64,000 nt of DNA from Paragyromitra xinjiangensis (lineage: Eukaryota > Ascomycota > Pezizomycetes > Pezizales > Discinaceae). Location of the stretch: NCBI GenBank assembly GCA_038503065.1, contig JBCAMK010000003.1, forward strand, positions 930,001-994,000, in the 5' to 3' direction. Below the pieces are notes generated by a model that was not told the origin of the DNA, did no database searches, and saw nothing but the letters and a program-made list of their open reading frames with translations. Below are positions 1 to 12,100 of the stretch, piece after piece (positions within the stretch are counted from its first letter, which is position 1; every line of letters starts with the position of its first letter). Position numbers and translations under genes: made by a program.

Positions 1-1972
1 CAACATGGATCTTGAGGTAGGAGATATAATTTGGACCCCACCCGACTTGAGACGAGATCTGGGGGAGGGGGTTGCTGGGCCGTTGATGTGGGATTTAATT
101 ACTACCTGGGTGAGCCTAGAGAACAAACTTATCCCCGGTTAGTATTTGGAGACCTTTCAAGGATAAAACCAAACTTGTTAATAACTAATTGGAGAGATTT
201 GCTATAGATACGCAATTTCGAAATTCGTTGACTGCGCCTGGAGTAGGCATCTCACGTATGTGTAGTATAAAGGTCGCAAACTTTAGGTTGTCTATGCTGT
301 TTTCGAGGGCACCTAGCAGTTTGTTTACTCACTATTGGATGTAACAACTTTTAATATATTAGCTGAGCCGAAGCTGGTCGGCCTTCGTGGTATGTGCGAG
401 TAGAGCTAACGCATAATATTCATGAGATGTCACTCGCTTTAATGATCTTCTCGGGTTTAAGGCTGCCCCGGTCTCATCCCTTCATGCCACCTCTTTGTTT
501 CTTAAATATTACTATGCTTTGGTCGCTCTTTGGTAGCTGCTTTGACTAGGGTGAGCTGAGATGAAATTCTAGGACCTTGAGTCATGATATATCACACCCA
601 TTGCGCGTGTGTGATATGAGCGATGGGTGATAAACTTTAATTTTTCAATGGATCGCTTTCAGCTGCTAGACTAGTCTCGTGCCATACATTTCGGTCGTCT
701 AGATTTTTTCGATATTTGACGTTCAAAATCTGTGTTCTAGGAGGAATCGCGTCAACCACCAAAATTAAATAGCGATTTTCCAAGAGGTCTGGAATCGAGA
801 CTACTGCTAGGCACGGCTTAAGAGATTGTAAACAAACAGTAAATGGGTAAGTTTAGCATATGTAGGCACTATGAACTTTAGAAAAGTACAAGTTTCATAT
901 GGCGATTAGGTAACAGCTTTGCCCAAAGATCTACCGCGGTCCGCGCGCGGTCAATAGTTCAGTGTGCTAGAGATTTGTGGTAATTTCCACCTATTAAGAC
1001 ATGTGTCCTTATGTTTAGAAATATGCATCTAATACCGCAGAAAAACTATCTTCAACCTTCCATACATCTTGAAATCATCGCGTTCATGATGCTCATTATC
1101 CGTAATCAAGTTTTCACCTTGCGGGGCTAACGGGGTGTCGGCGAAACTGTAGTCAGGAGATCGTGATTCGTCCCTTTGAGTTCTATGTGGTTCATCGAAA
1201 TGGTGGCTGTTGCGGATGGGTTTGATGCCGAGCTAGCACCCGAATTTCTCCCGAATTTCCGCTGAATCTTTCGTGCAGCTCCCAGGGAGAAATTTGCCGT
1301 GTCTGCACGCGGGCCACTAACCGCAACGCTATAAGATATCCGGTTACTTTTTGTCGAGCAAGAGAAGCATTTCGTCCTTGTTATTAGCCTAGTTTTTTAG
1401 TCAATTAACAGATACCCTTGTCACCTAATCCTGTAGAGTGTAGAGTCTGTACCCGCGGGAGAGGTTTCGTTGCATAAAGCTGAATCTCGAGATATTTTAT
1501 GACTATGGCTCGAATGGATAGCGACTTTATGCTTTTTCTGCATGCCATTATACTGAGAGGTAGAGATATTCAGTCTTTGAGCATGGAGGAGAAAGCTCAC
1601 CCCGTAATAGTTAATTGGATTAGGTTGAGGTAAGAACTATGTCCTTCCTACTCCCCATCTATCGAAGAGGGGTAACGGCGAAGTGTGTGTGGGCATGTAG
1701 ATTGCCGGTATTTTCCGGCTCCGGACTTGGATCGTATTTGGCCTCTGCTTCTGGGGTAAGGTTTATATCACGGGAATTATATGTCGTTGGTTATGCCTGT
1801 TTGCTGGAGGGAGTCAAGTAGGAGGACTGGTTGTAGATAGGGGTGGTTGGTGCTTTTGAAGGCATGAGACGATATAAAACCGATTGTAGGGTAGGCACTT
1901 ACGGAGGCCTTCTATGGTTGCAAATTCGTCTTATTGACTATTGGGGGTTTGTGAGAATAACACACTCTCCCT
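1..1972. other. No gene recognised
   Basis: I see no convincing coding region. Open frames are all under 75 codons and look random. A short hairpin (ATATCACAC / GTGTGATAT) lies at about 588-621. No RNA gene or larger element is apparent. Confidence 0.6.
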
Positions 1973-2119
1973 ATGAACCCCAGAGCCGCCATAGCTCAAG
2001 GGCTGGATGCGTGTATGAAAAATCTATCTATCTATCTATCTATGAACCCCGGACAGATAGATAGATATATTTTTCATACACGCATCTAGCCCTTGGGCTA
2101 TGGCGGCCCTATGAACCCC
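1973..2119. mobile_element. Mutator-type foldback MITE with 9-bp target duplication
   Basis: The element occupies 1982-2110 (129 bp) and is almost wholly two inverted arms of about 50 bp, reading AGAGCCGCCATAG on the left and AGGGCCGCCATAG inward from the right, with only a few mismatches. The centre has (TCTA)n. It is flanked by a perfect 9-bp direct repeat, ATGAACCCC, at 1973-1981 and 2111-2119. Long terminal inverted repeats with 9-11 bp duplications are the hallmark of the MULE/Mutator superfamily. There is no coding capacity. A third copy, ATGAACCCC, sits in the loop at about 2042-2050. Confidence 0.75.
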
Positions 2120-3356
2120 AATTGTAATTAGTAGTTAAATGTACTATATGCATATCCTTTGAACGATATTCTGGTGATAGGTCGAGAAGAAAGAAAGGAT
2201 GTCGGCGGTTTCACCTGGTTTTGGGGGCAGGAGACCCGTGAGCTTGATGGTGGAGTGGGCTACGATGCTCACAGCTAAGGTTCGATGAAGCAAGGGAGCC
2301 GGCAAGGGCTTCAACTGATGGTATGAATCTCACAGGTACCGCCATAGCAACAGCTCGAGTGACCTTTAATTGAACGATAGAAGGCCGAACCGCCTCAGCT
2401 GTATGATTGGGAATATAACCCGTGTTTCTATGTATATCTCCAAGCAAACTTGCTAGGATTCGGGGAATTCCTTTCTCCTCGTGGGAGAGCCTAGCTCTGT
2501 GGTTGGGTTGTAATGACAATAACCTCTGGTTTGAGAACACAGGGCTAGTGGGGGCTTCGATTGAACATAAGAAGACCAAAGGAAAAGTGAGGAGAAGGGA
2601 AGGGGATATCATAACAAAAGTCAGAAGCCATCAAGTAGGCCGGCATCTCGGGAATTTGGACATGGGTTAATCGTTTTCCTTCACGGGTTAGGGTTTCCCC
2701 GCAAAATTTGAGGCGAGTCTTGGCAAATTAATTTCCGAGCCCGCTTTACGGAATTTAACAACACCCAAGCCGCTGCACCTTTGAGCTAAAATCGGGCTCC
2801 CTACTCTAGGAAAAGAAGTCGCTGGGTCTACGCGTGTATACGGCTAGACTACGTATATCATGTTTTTTAGGGTGGGGTGTTAGAGATGAAGGGCACATCA
2901 GGCATCAGCGGTCGAAAAGCTTCCAATCCTTCTACTTACTTATGGAAGGAGCTTGTTTCCCCGCTTTGGAGCATTCAACCTGCTTCTAATGGACTTCGAT
3001 TACTGTATGTGGCTCTCAACCTAGAAAACCGTGATCGCAGACCGGATCAGTCGGCATGAACCAGCTACGTCTTTCTCACCGGAGAGCAATTCGCTTAATC
3101 CCGAATTTGGGTTGATTGCGGTAGCCCAAACATTTGCTTAGTTAGGACGTGGTTGGATATTCGCATGCCAACACATCACTTCGAGTGACTCCTGGTGACC
3201 CTTGACTTATTTCGCTGGAGAATATCTTTATTCATCCACTGCTGGTTCTTAGGGGATGAGGAGTACCCGGAGGTGAGGTTGATAACTTACGGGCCTGATG
3301 CTAAAACTTGGCGATATATTCGGAGTTTACAGGTAGTGATCGGGCATATGTATACG
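2120..3356. other. No gene recognised
   Basis: Open frames on both strands (the longest about 130 codons, minus strand 2211-2612) have no recognisable domain, no plausible splice partners and overlap each other. I would not call a gene here. Confidence 0.5.
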
Positions 3357-3358
3357 TA

Positions 3359-4194
3359 TCCCCTAGACCGTCACCGACCCATATATGGGTCGGTTTTTGC
3401 AACTCTAATCAGTTTTCTTAAGATATAAATTGAACCATCCTAAAGACACCCCCTTAAATGTATAGCCCTATAAACCTAAATGTCTAGAGAATATTTTAAT
3501 TTCAAGAACAGGGGTTTTGTGCCATTTTAGGAATTTCTAGACTGATCTTAATGGGGGTAGTTGGTTTATGCCAAGCCAACGCATTTTGTATGAGATTTTC
3601 TGCCATGGTAGCTTTCCAATAAGCCTTAACCATAAAAAATGGCCTTTAAAATTTCAGGAAAATTGTCAAGTAAAACACATATATCTTCTCTCTTGGTGAT
3701 AACTCTCCCACATTTTTGCTTCTATTGTTTGTTGCTCCATGTTGCTTGTTGTGAATAAGCCAAATCTACATTATAAAGGGTTGCCGAGAAACTGCCAAGC
3801 CTTGGAAAGTAGTGTAGTTTCAGCCTCAAAAATTACATACTCTACTCTCTAGAGATAACACGACAGTTTTTGATAATATTTATTTGTATAAGAAATATAA
3901 TATTGGTAATCGGGAATAAGATTCACCAGCCCTTTAATTTCTATCATTGTATGGGGGGTGCTGGTAAAGTCACAAAAAACTGTGGGCTCTCCAAAAAGCG
4001 CCAAGATTATGAAATATTAAGCACCTCTTATCCAAGATATTCTTTTTAGTAGCTCCAGCTATATATATATTCTCCCCAGTATGTCTAGATATATGACTAA
4101 ATTATTCAGATTTTTAGAGGGTTATCCGGTGGTGGTAGAGTAGGTCTGAAAACCGACCCATATTGGGGTCTATAACGGTTGACGGTTTAGGGGA
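3359..4194. mobile_element. 836-bp non-autonomous DNA transposon with TA duplication
   Basis: The left end reads TCCCCTAGACCGTCACCGAC and the right end, on the other strand, TCCCCTAAACCGTCAACCGT. Both arms continue to a shared ATATGGGTCGGTTTT block about 40-46 bp in. The dinucleotide TA flanks both ends (3357-3358 and 4195-4196). TA duplication is characteristic of the Tc1/mariner/pogo superfamily. The interior is AT-rich and has no transposase frame, so this would be a cut-down derivative mobilised in trans. The left arm also contains an internal palindrome ACCGACCC/GGGTCGGT. Confidence 0.7.
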
Positions 4195-4196
4195 TA

Positions 4197-6709
4197 CGGA
4201 GGTGATGACGACCGCGCATATCTTTAAAGGAAGGGGAGATAGAATAACTCTGGGGGGGGAGTAGTCCACTTAGGCTTAGAACTTTTGTGCTTGCTCTGAG
4301 AAAGCCGAAATTTCCGGGAGAGTAATATGATTGCCTTGCTAATCACTAACACGGTAGTAATCTCGGTTTAGGGATTCTTGATAGGCATCTACATGTAATA
4401 TTGCTATACGCGACTATCGCCACCTAGTTCATTTATTTAAGAAACTAATCGTAATCGAGGTCCAACCAGTACCATTGATGAGATATGTAAGCTCAAAAGA
4501 TGTACATATGGATGTTTCGGTTCTCGGTTTTCTAGGCTAGCTCTACTACTTCCGAGAAAACGTTTAAATAAGCGATTATCTAATTAACGTATCCTTTTCT
4601 ACTACTCTAAAGTTGAAGTTAGGAATCTAGAATAGATTTATTGAGCTCTGGCAGTAATTCAATGTAGTAACATAATAGTTTGTTATCCATAATGAGGCTG
4701 TATGCTTATTACAAACATTTGCTGCGTTCTCCGCTGCGGTTCAATTTAGCCTACATGCCCCATGCCCCCAACCTCAATCTTCCATCCCCGCAAGTAAGGT
4801 TGACTTTTGTCCAGACTTTACAACTATTTCCAAGCCGCTTGCAAATCACGGCCAGGTCTCGAACGCACACCCATCACGCCGAATATAATAACCCCCCCGC
4901 CCAGCTGCACAAAGACCATCACCATCACCGCAATGCTTAGCCCGAGTAGGCTTTGTTTAATCTCTTCACCTCCCATCTTTGTGCCCCCATTACGGATCAT
5001 AAGGCCTGACGCTTCCTAGAATATACGAGCACAGCCGGTCCTACGTACTATCTCCAAACGGCTTCAACAATCTATTCACCCATATGATAAAGAATCTATC
5101 ATGGTCTAGACGATTCTTCGTGATATGCCAAGCATGGGAAGAACAGTTCTGAATTCACCCATCGCTCAATTTTCCTTTTTTTTCCCGCACTTTCCGTTTC
5201 TTGTTTCTCCCGTCTCTTCCCGCGAAGGGTATATCGTTTCCCCCGCTCGTTGCGCCTGTTTTGTTTTCATCCGCTTATTTATTTCTCGCGGATATACCCT
5301 CGCTCTTACCGCGAGAGTTTCACATCCTGCAATCTAAATTTTTTATATTATCATCTCTACCTTGACTATTCCCCTCACGATATATTCCCCGCATCGAGGT
5401 TACAAACGCTCAGGCCACGACGTCATGTTACCTTTTCCGGAACGGCGGCACCTCACTCCGCCCCGGAAAAACTCTACTCCCCACAAAACCCCACGACCGA
5501 CGGGATCCCGGGCTGTAGCCCCAATACCAAGACATTTGTTGAACTGAGACACATACCTTAAGCAAGGGGGATGGGGAAGATACTTGCACATCCGCTCTCG
5601 GTTCCACAAATCCAAGGCTCCTTACTACGGGATCATCACGGCTCCCAGTTGTCAATCAATATAGCACCGGTCATCGTGCCATACCTAGCGCATTAATATC
5701 TTTTTACTTCGTGGAAGGCTAACCTTGAAATCTCTGTTTTTGGCTCCTTTGAGCTTTGAGAGCGACCAGGCGCATAACGAGGTCTCAGATCTTAAAACCA
5801 TATCTGCCAATTTTTACTAGAGCTGCGCCTAGTGGGGATTCGATCTGGCCATCAGGAGGATTCTCCGCCGGATCAAGATCTCCTTCCGGACTGGAACTAA
5901 ATTCCAAATTATTCTGGACTGCTGCTGTCAAGAATAATTTGGAATTTAGTTCCACACTTCCCGTCAAAGGCATCTCCACGTCAGCCTCCGTTTCCTTTCG
6001 GACCGTATTGATTGCACGCTTTATTTAGGTCACGACATAATGACGAGACTATTGATTATCCGCGAAATTTCTTTTTCTGCACGAACAAAATGGCAGCACA
6101 CTATGGCGCTAGTTCTCATCCCTTGCACTAACTAACCAACCAAGAAATACTAAGCATATCTGCAAGAAAGACATCCCGACATTATCCCGCAAAAGAGATA
6201 GAAAAAGAAAAGGCTCGCTCGTTAATATGCGCGGTTGATATCGATATACTAACCAGGAGGAAAAAGTCGCTCGCAGAAACCAGAACCGAAGCGGTTGGGA
6301 TCAGCGGGACGGTATGCAGACTCTTACTGAGGATGGGTACCTCAATATAAGAGGAACCTAGGGTATCAAAGAAAACTACTAGAAAAGCAATGAGGAAAAA
6401 ATACGCCAAAATCCTTCCACGCCAATGAAAATCATAAACTCCGGTGCACGGAAAAAGAAACCTAATCATAAAAGGAAAATATACAAGAAATAACCGTAGA
6501 CCGAGAGCAGGTGCGGACTGGATTTGTATGTCGAATGCGAGATATTAGGGAGTGAACATCGAGGAATGAAATCCGGGCCGCATTTTGGATAATGGGAATT
6601 TTTTTGCGCATACAGCTTTTTTTAAACAAGTGTTCATAGCCTAGTGAAATCCAAGATTGTCAGTCACACAATCAAAAACAAAAGTTAATGATCAGGATGT
6701 ATCTCACCT
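4197..6709. other. No gene recognised; contains one perfect hairpin
   Basis: No frame here shows a recognisable domain or intron structure. The only structured feature is the 24-bp-arm hairpin at 5892-5954, listed separately. Confidence 0.5.
5892..5954. repeat. Perfect 24-bp inverted repeat (hairpin)
   Basis: Arms 5892-5915 and 5931-5954 are exact reverse complements, beginning TGGAACTAAATTCC, separated by a 15-nt loop. I found no flanking direct repeat, so transposon origin is unproven. Confidence 0.85.
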
Positions 6710-9179
6710 CTACCACGAGAAGCTTTCTTCCGAGAAGTCTATGGCAGCAACGTCCACAAACTTCCGGGCAGCTGCTCTAACAGAGTCACTGACACCTCCA
6801 CCACCGCAAACATTAACCGCCATAGCACCAACCCGCTTTTTGACAACCTTTTCGATAATAACCTCAAAGTCTGGCCGCCCAACGTAGAGACTAACCACAC
6901 CACCTCGCCCAGACCAGTTGCTGGACGTAGCTGATTCACTTGGTCTTGTGATATAGATATCCACCTCGACGGCTTGTCTCACATGAGGCATTCGTAAAAT
7001 TTCTTCAAGCCAATCAGCTGCCCATTCGATGTTTTCAACTTTCCGTATGACCCAAACGAGCTTGATTTTCTGCATCGCAGAAATGCCTTCACTATACCCC
7101 TGCAACAAATGCTTAACGTAGCCTATGCAATGGGTGATACCGACGCCTCCAGCAACAAAGACGGCTGTTCCGTAAGAGTCATAAGAGTGATGTCCTCCGT
7201 AAGGTCCTTCAAACATTCCCACTAATTGTAGCGGAGCTCCTTCACCCTTCTCGTTGTCACTGCCTTCAGCCTTTTCTGCCGCCTTGTAGAGTGCTTGAGT
7301 GAATCCAGAATGCTTAGAGATGATGAAATGCATCGTAGTTTTTTTAGGTGCATTCGAAGTCACGAGTTCGCGGTGATGAACTGGAAGAGCCATAGAACGC
7401 TGCCCCCGGAAGGTATTTCGTGGGTTGTTAGGGCTGGCAAGGCTTTGTCTATTGTTATGTATCTCCGGAAGCGGGTGCTGGGAATGGTAACCATCAAAGG
7501 GATTTGTTGAGTGTTCACCCCCCGGCGTAGCTGGTGCAGAAGAAAGCTGGGCCGCTCGCAAAAACTGTCTTGGATCTTGTTTTTCACCAATTTCTGCCGC
7601 AATCACTTGACTTCTCCGTGCCAGATCTTCCGCAGTAAGCCCGCGAATTGTCGGTGGTGACTCAGTCATTTGCATAGACTCTTCGCTTGAAGCCCAAGCA
7701 ATAGAGAAAGGATGAGACTGCCACCAGCCAACTCTTGGGATATAGATGTAAGCCTAAAAATTTGAGGTCAGTTCACGTGTTTGCATCACTTGAAAGATAT
7801 GAAGGGTAAACATACATGTTGACCTGGCTTGAAGTTCCAGGGACGAGCTAGCTCCACGCTGACCCTGACAGCATCCGCGCCCTTCAAAGGTGTTATCTCT
7901 GCAATATTGCATGAAGCTCGACCGTTTTTCCATTTGATATTGCGATAGAGAATCCTCATAATCCTCATCAATCTATCACTAACCCAGATAGCAATAGTGA
8001 TATTCACATAGGTGATTTGTGGCAATTTATCGATAACAATGTGCCAGTAGACGCCTGTAATAAAAAACACGACGAGGATCTGGTGCAATGACAAGAAAAA
8101 CTCATAGTTTGCATGTCGTAGCGGTGAGGCAGATGCTATGGCAATCAAAGCCAGTGCAATTTCAGCCTGAATACAAGTTAGAAGCCTATCATTCAAGTTG
8201 GGGAACAGGGGTAAACATACCATCAAACCAACTTGTAGGAATGGTGAAGACTTATACACTTCACCAACTCCTTTCCACCCAGCTTGATCAACTTTATTAA
8301 CAGTCCAGGCACCCATGTGCGCAAAGGATTCGAGGACAATGATCCTGCCAATCCAGCGGTGGAACAAATTCCATGTATCGAAACCAACCTCAATAGCGTC
8401 TCCGATCCAGTTATTGCGAACCATGCAAATAAACAAAGGAATCATATTAACGGTTGCCATTACACCAGTACGGCCACGGAACTCGGCCACTAGCGATGCT
8501 TTCGTAGGTGCTCTGAATTTTCCCTCAGGGCCGATCGAGCCGTTCCATGGGAGGTAGAGAGTGCAGTACAGAACGTTTGAGAGCACGTAAAGAAAGATGA
8601 AGATGAAATGAAGACGGGAAGGGAGAGTTCCCAGATGGATTTTGATGGATGTAATGTTGAGGACCCATGGGTTATTATGCCGAAGCTTGTGAAGAGGTGC
8701 TAGGATAAGATGACGACGCAGCCAGGCAAACTTCCTTGACGGTGGAAGAGAGTAGAAATTAGAAGCGGTACTGGTGTATGATGAGCCAACCGTGATGGCC
8801 AATCTATTGTGATTGATACTGTGGATATAGATACGAAAAAAGAAAAGAAGGCCCAACGATATTCCGAGCGTCGAGAATAGGTACGTTCTAAAATCGGAGG
8901 CTGGTCAGCGAATATTCAACCCAAGAGCATCCATTTTCATCGGGAAAAAATGATGACTTACGAAAACATCAAATTCTCGAAATTATCAACCCCAGTCAAC
9001 CCCCAGGTGAAGTTTACAATGTCGGAACTCATCCAGTTAACAGTGGGAATAGGCTCGCCCTTGAATAATACTTCTCGTGGTTCTAACTCCACTGGCGTCG
9101 CTGATGTCGCTGCTACAGACGGAGCGAGTAGCGGCAGGAGAAAGAGGGGCAATGAAAATAGATGATTTAGATTCCCCAT
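6710..9179 (-). CDS. Ferric reductase (FRE family metalloreductase)
   Basis: The protein reduces extracellular Fe(III) (or Cu(II)) with NADPH-derived electrons, for high-affinity iron uptake at the plasma membrane. Exons are 9179-8962, 8887-8221, 8166-7816 and 7753-6710, with all phases consistent, giving 759 aa. It begins MGNLNHLF with a hydrophobic signal peptide; an upstream in-frame ATG at 9215 is possible. The six-helix ferric reductase domain has the two bis-haem pairs: HRWIGRIIVLESFAH and HQILVVFFITGVYWH, each His pair spaced by 13 residues. The FAD-binding region has PGQH and HPFSI. The NADPH site has GGVGIT, and the C-terminus has CGGGG and ends FSEESFSW, as in the family. Length fits fungal FRE proteins (about 700-780 aa). 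It stands alone, with no siderophore or oxidase partner nearby. Confidence 0.93.
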
Positions 9180-12100
9180 GGCGCTACCAGAGGGTATTTG
9201 TTTATTTCGACGCATCGCTAGTGTGCTGGAGGTCTCCACAGTAGAAGCAGGGAGATTCAAGCTTTGTTGTTTGGAATGGATGGTGGGTGGAATGCTAAAA
9301 GCAGAAAGTAGTGAGTAAAGGAGATGCTACTAAAGTGTAGTAGTAAGGTACCAAAACCTACAGATTTTTCTCAATATTATGTCTTTTTCCTTGTATTCAA
9401 TTTGCAGACTTCAAAACGTCAAAATGGTTGCGGCACCTTTTCTCGAATCAGTAGTCTATTTCAAGTGGCCCGCATATTTCTATTCAAGTTTAACTCACAG
9501 CTGCAGGTCTCAACCGAATTTCTTTTACTCCTCGTGACCAAACACGGACTAGAAGAAGCGTATTCAAAGTATATATGTTCGTCTAGTGACCCTCCAATGA
9601 CTATGACGATAGTGCTGGTAATAGCCCCAATGAAGCTGAGCAGAGTGCGATAGTGGCGAAGATGGAAGTTTATGCTGTGGGAGGCAAGGGGTTGGGGAAC
9701 TTGACACTGAAGTCCACAGAGGGATATGAGGTTAGTATATAGGCATAATAACCCCTCCCCGTATACCCGCAGAAGTCCTCCCTTCCCCGTGGTTTTCCTT
9801 TTTTTTACGTCCAGTTCGAGTGATGGAACCATGTCGTACGATCGTGTAGCACATCATTCACGTTTTCCCTAGCGTTGCAGTACGTCTTGCTTGATTTTTC
9901 ACAGAATCATATTAATTTTCCTTTTTCCCGGTCCCAGCCACGAATCGCTGCAGTACCACAACTTGTCCATCAGTTGTTTCTCACGCCAGTTATGTTTCCA
10001 TGGCCAGGGTTCATATTCGTACATGTATGTACAATTCTATGCCCCCTCCCTGGCCTGACCCTGCCAGAATAATCCTGGATAGAAGAAATAGTAACCCATT
10101 AGCGTAGCTTGGGACTTGATGCTTCTCACCTCTTGCGCCTTGCAAATATTCACAAGTAATCTCGATATTGATTGTTACAGGGTCACGTCTCCTTCTTTGA
10201 TACCTGCCTGTGTCCTCCTTAAAATCTAATTTCAAGTACAAATACCCGTGCCCAAGGTCCGAGCCCAAGCGTTTAACGGAGTCCTATATAACTGGTTCAT
10301 CGCATCAAATAACTTTTCTCTCTTCTCCTCGGCTATGGCCGTAGAGATAAGAATGTCTGCGTTAGGAATTCTTTGTTGGGTGTATATACAATGCATTGCA
10401 CACCTTGCGCCGGGTTCAGTCAGGGCACCGAACCGCTATCAAAGGCCACCGGCAGGAATAGCCCCATGGTTGGGTATTGTATCTGTGAAACACTCGGAAA
10501 CGTATGATAATTCTGAGCTCATCATTCATCTATCACGTCGCATCTGTGTTCGCTTCCTCTTTTGTGCGATGCGTAATATGTTCACGATGATTCTATTGTG
10601 AGGTTTGTGTTCCTTGCAAGGAGGTTTGGTCAAGGGATGCTTGCACAGCCAAACGCTGCACATCCCAGGATCTTGGCTTCCGCTTGGTTTTCGCTTGGCG
10701 TACAAACCCAAATCTTCGGAATAACCGCATGCAGATCCCCACAAATCTCAGCCGCGCGGGCTATCGGTCCGTATCTACTGGAGACGAATACCTAGAGGCG
10801 ATGAAATTGTGCAGGACCGCCAAGGGAAGCTGCCTTTATGGTTCTTTGATTTCATCCCCAGCCCCAGGGGAAAAAATTGAATACGTCTGAATATACGTGA
10901 CTTCGAACACATATTGGCCAAATATAGGATTCCGATATTCAGGAACAGGATTTCCCGTGACCCTCGGCGGCACGGCCCTCCTTCCGTGCACTCGGAACAA
11001 TAGATTCTCCGTTCCCGGGAAAGGGTCGCACGCGGCGTTGCCGGGCCTTATTCCAGAAGGAGACAAAAGTAGAGTATTATTCTCCGTACTCTCCGCTTCC
11101 GCCGTAGCCGCAAACGATCCCCGTGCTCTCGCGATGCGGGGTTTAGATCACGATCCACGATAGTTTCCGTTTAAGGATAGTTGAACACGCACTTAACGTC
11201 GATTTGAAATTACCATGCGTAGACCCCACGACCTACAGCTAAGAGCCTTACATATAACTTTTAAACCCCTGAGGAATACTTGGGTCTACTTTGACATCGG
11301 GTAATTCTGCACCCACCCTGATAGTGCTCCGCCACTAAATCAGAGAATTGAAACGAAAAGGCAGATGATCATCGAAAATCACTCGGAAGGCACTGAGGTT
11401 GATATGACAGGCGTCATTATCCTCAAACCTGATTCCCCCAGATCCATACGGCTAGCTATCGGTAAGCTATCAGGCTGCAGATTTTGTTCTCACTTGGGTC
11501 TCTCGCCTACATGACGCAACTTTCGCATCATGAGTCCGTGTTTTCCCCACCGGTCCAGATCTCAAACCTACTTTCGCCGTAATCCACTTAATTTCCGATC
11601 CCCAAGTCACCCTCCCACCTTGTTCTTCCCGTCGCGCCTTGTGCTGTGGGGTACCGAGTTCGGAAGGCTTCATGAGGGCTTTTATAGACAATGATGCACT
11701 AACGCATTATCAAATTTATAAGTATCACTCGACGCCGAAACTCGTCCCCTGATCTTTCCACAGTAATTTTTATTTGGAGAAATATGTTACTCTTTCCTCA
11801 AAAATAAGATCGAGAAAGCTTACGAGTTTCATTTGGATCCTCAGATGTAAAAGAGAGCTCCTCCCATCTGGTGGCTTGAGGAAGTCAGCAAGTCAGAAGT
11901 ACAAATCTGACATGCAAGACTTTATCCGTTGACTCGAAAATCACATCATGATCAGGTCAGTGTCAAAACACCTGTTCCTTGCATGAGTGATTTTCAATGA
12001 TGGGTTCATATCGTGAACACAGAGGATTTACACAAAAAAGAGGATCCTTCCCCCACAATTTGTTATTTCTACCTAGTACCGCGTTCTTTTTTGTTAGGCA

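Noticed and set aside
6182..6469. Minus-strand frame with a hydrophobic segment (FFLIAFLVVFFDTLG)
   Set aside because: It is short, unsupported by splice sites or a signal-peptide pattern, and in AT-rich DNA where Phe/Leu runs arise by chance.
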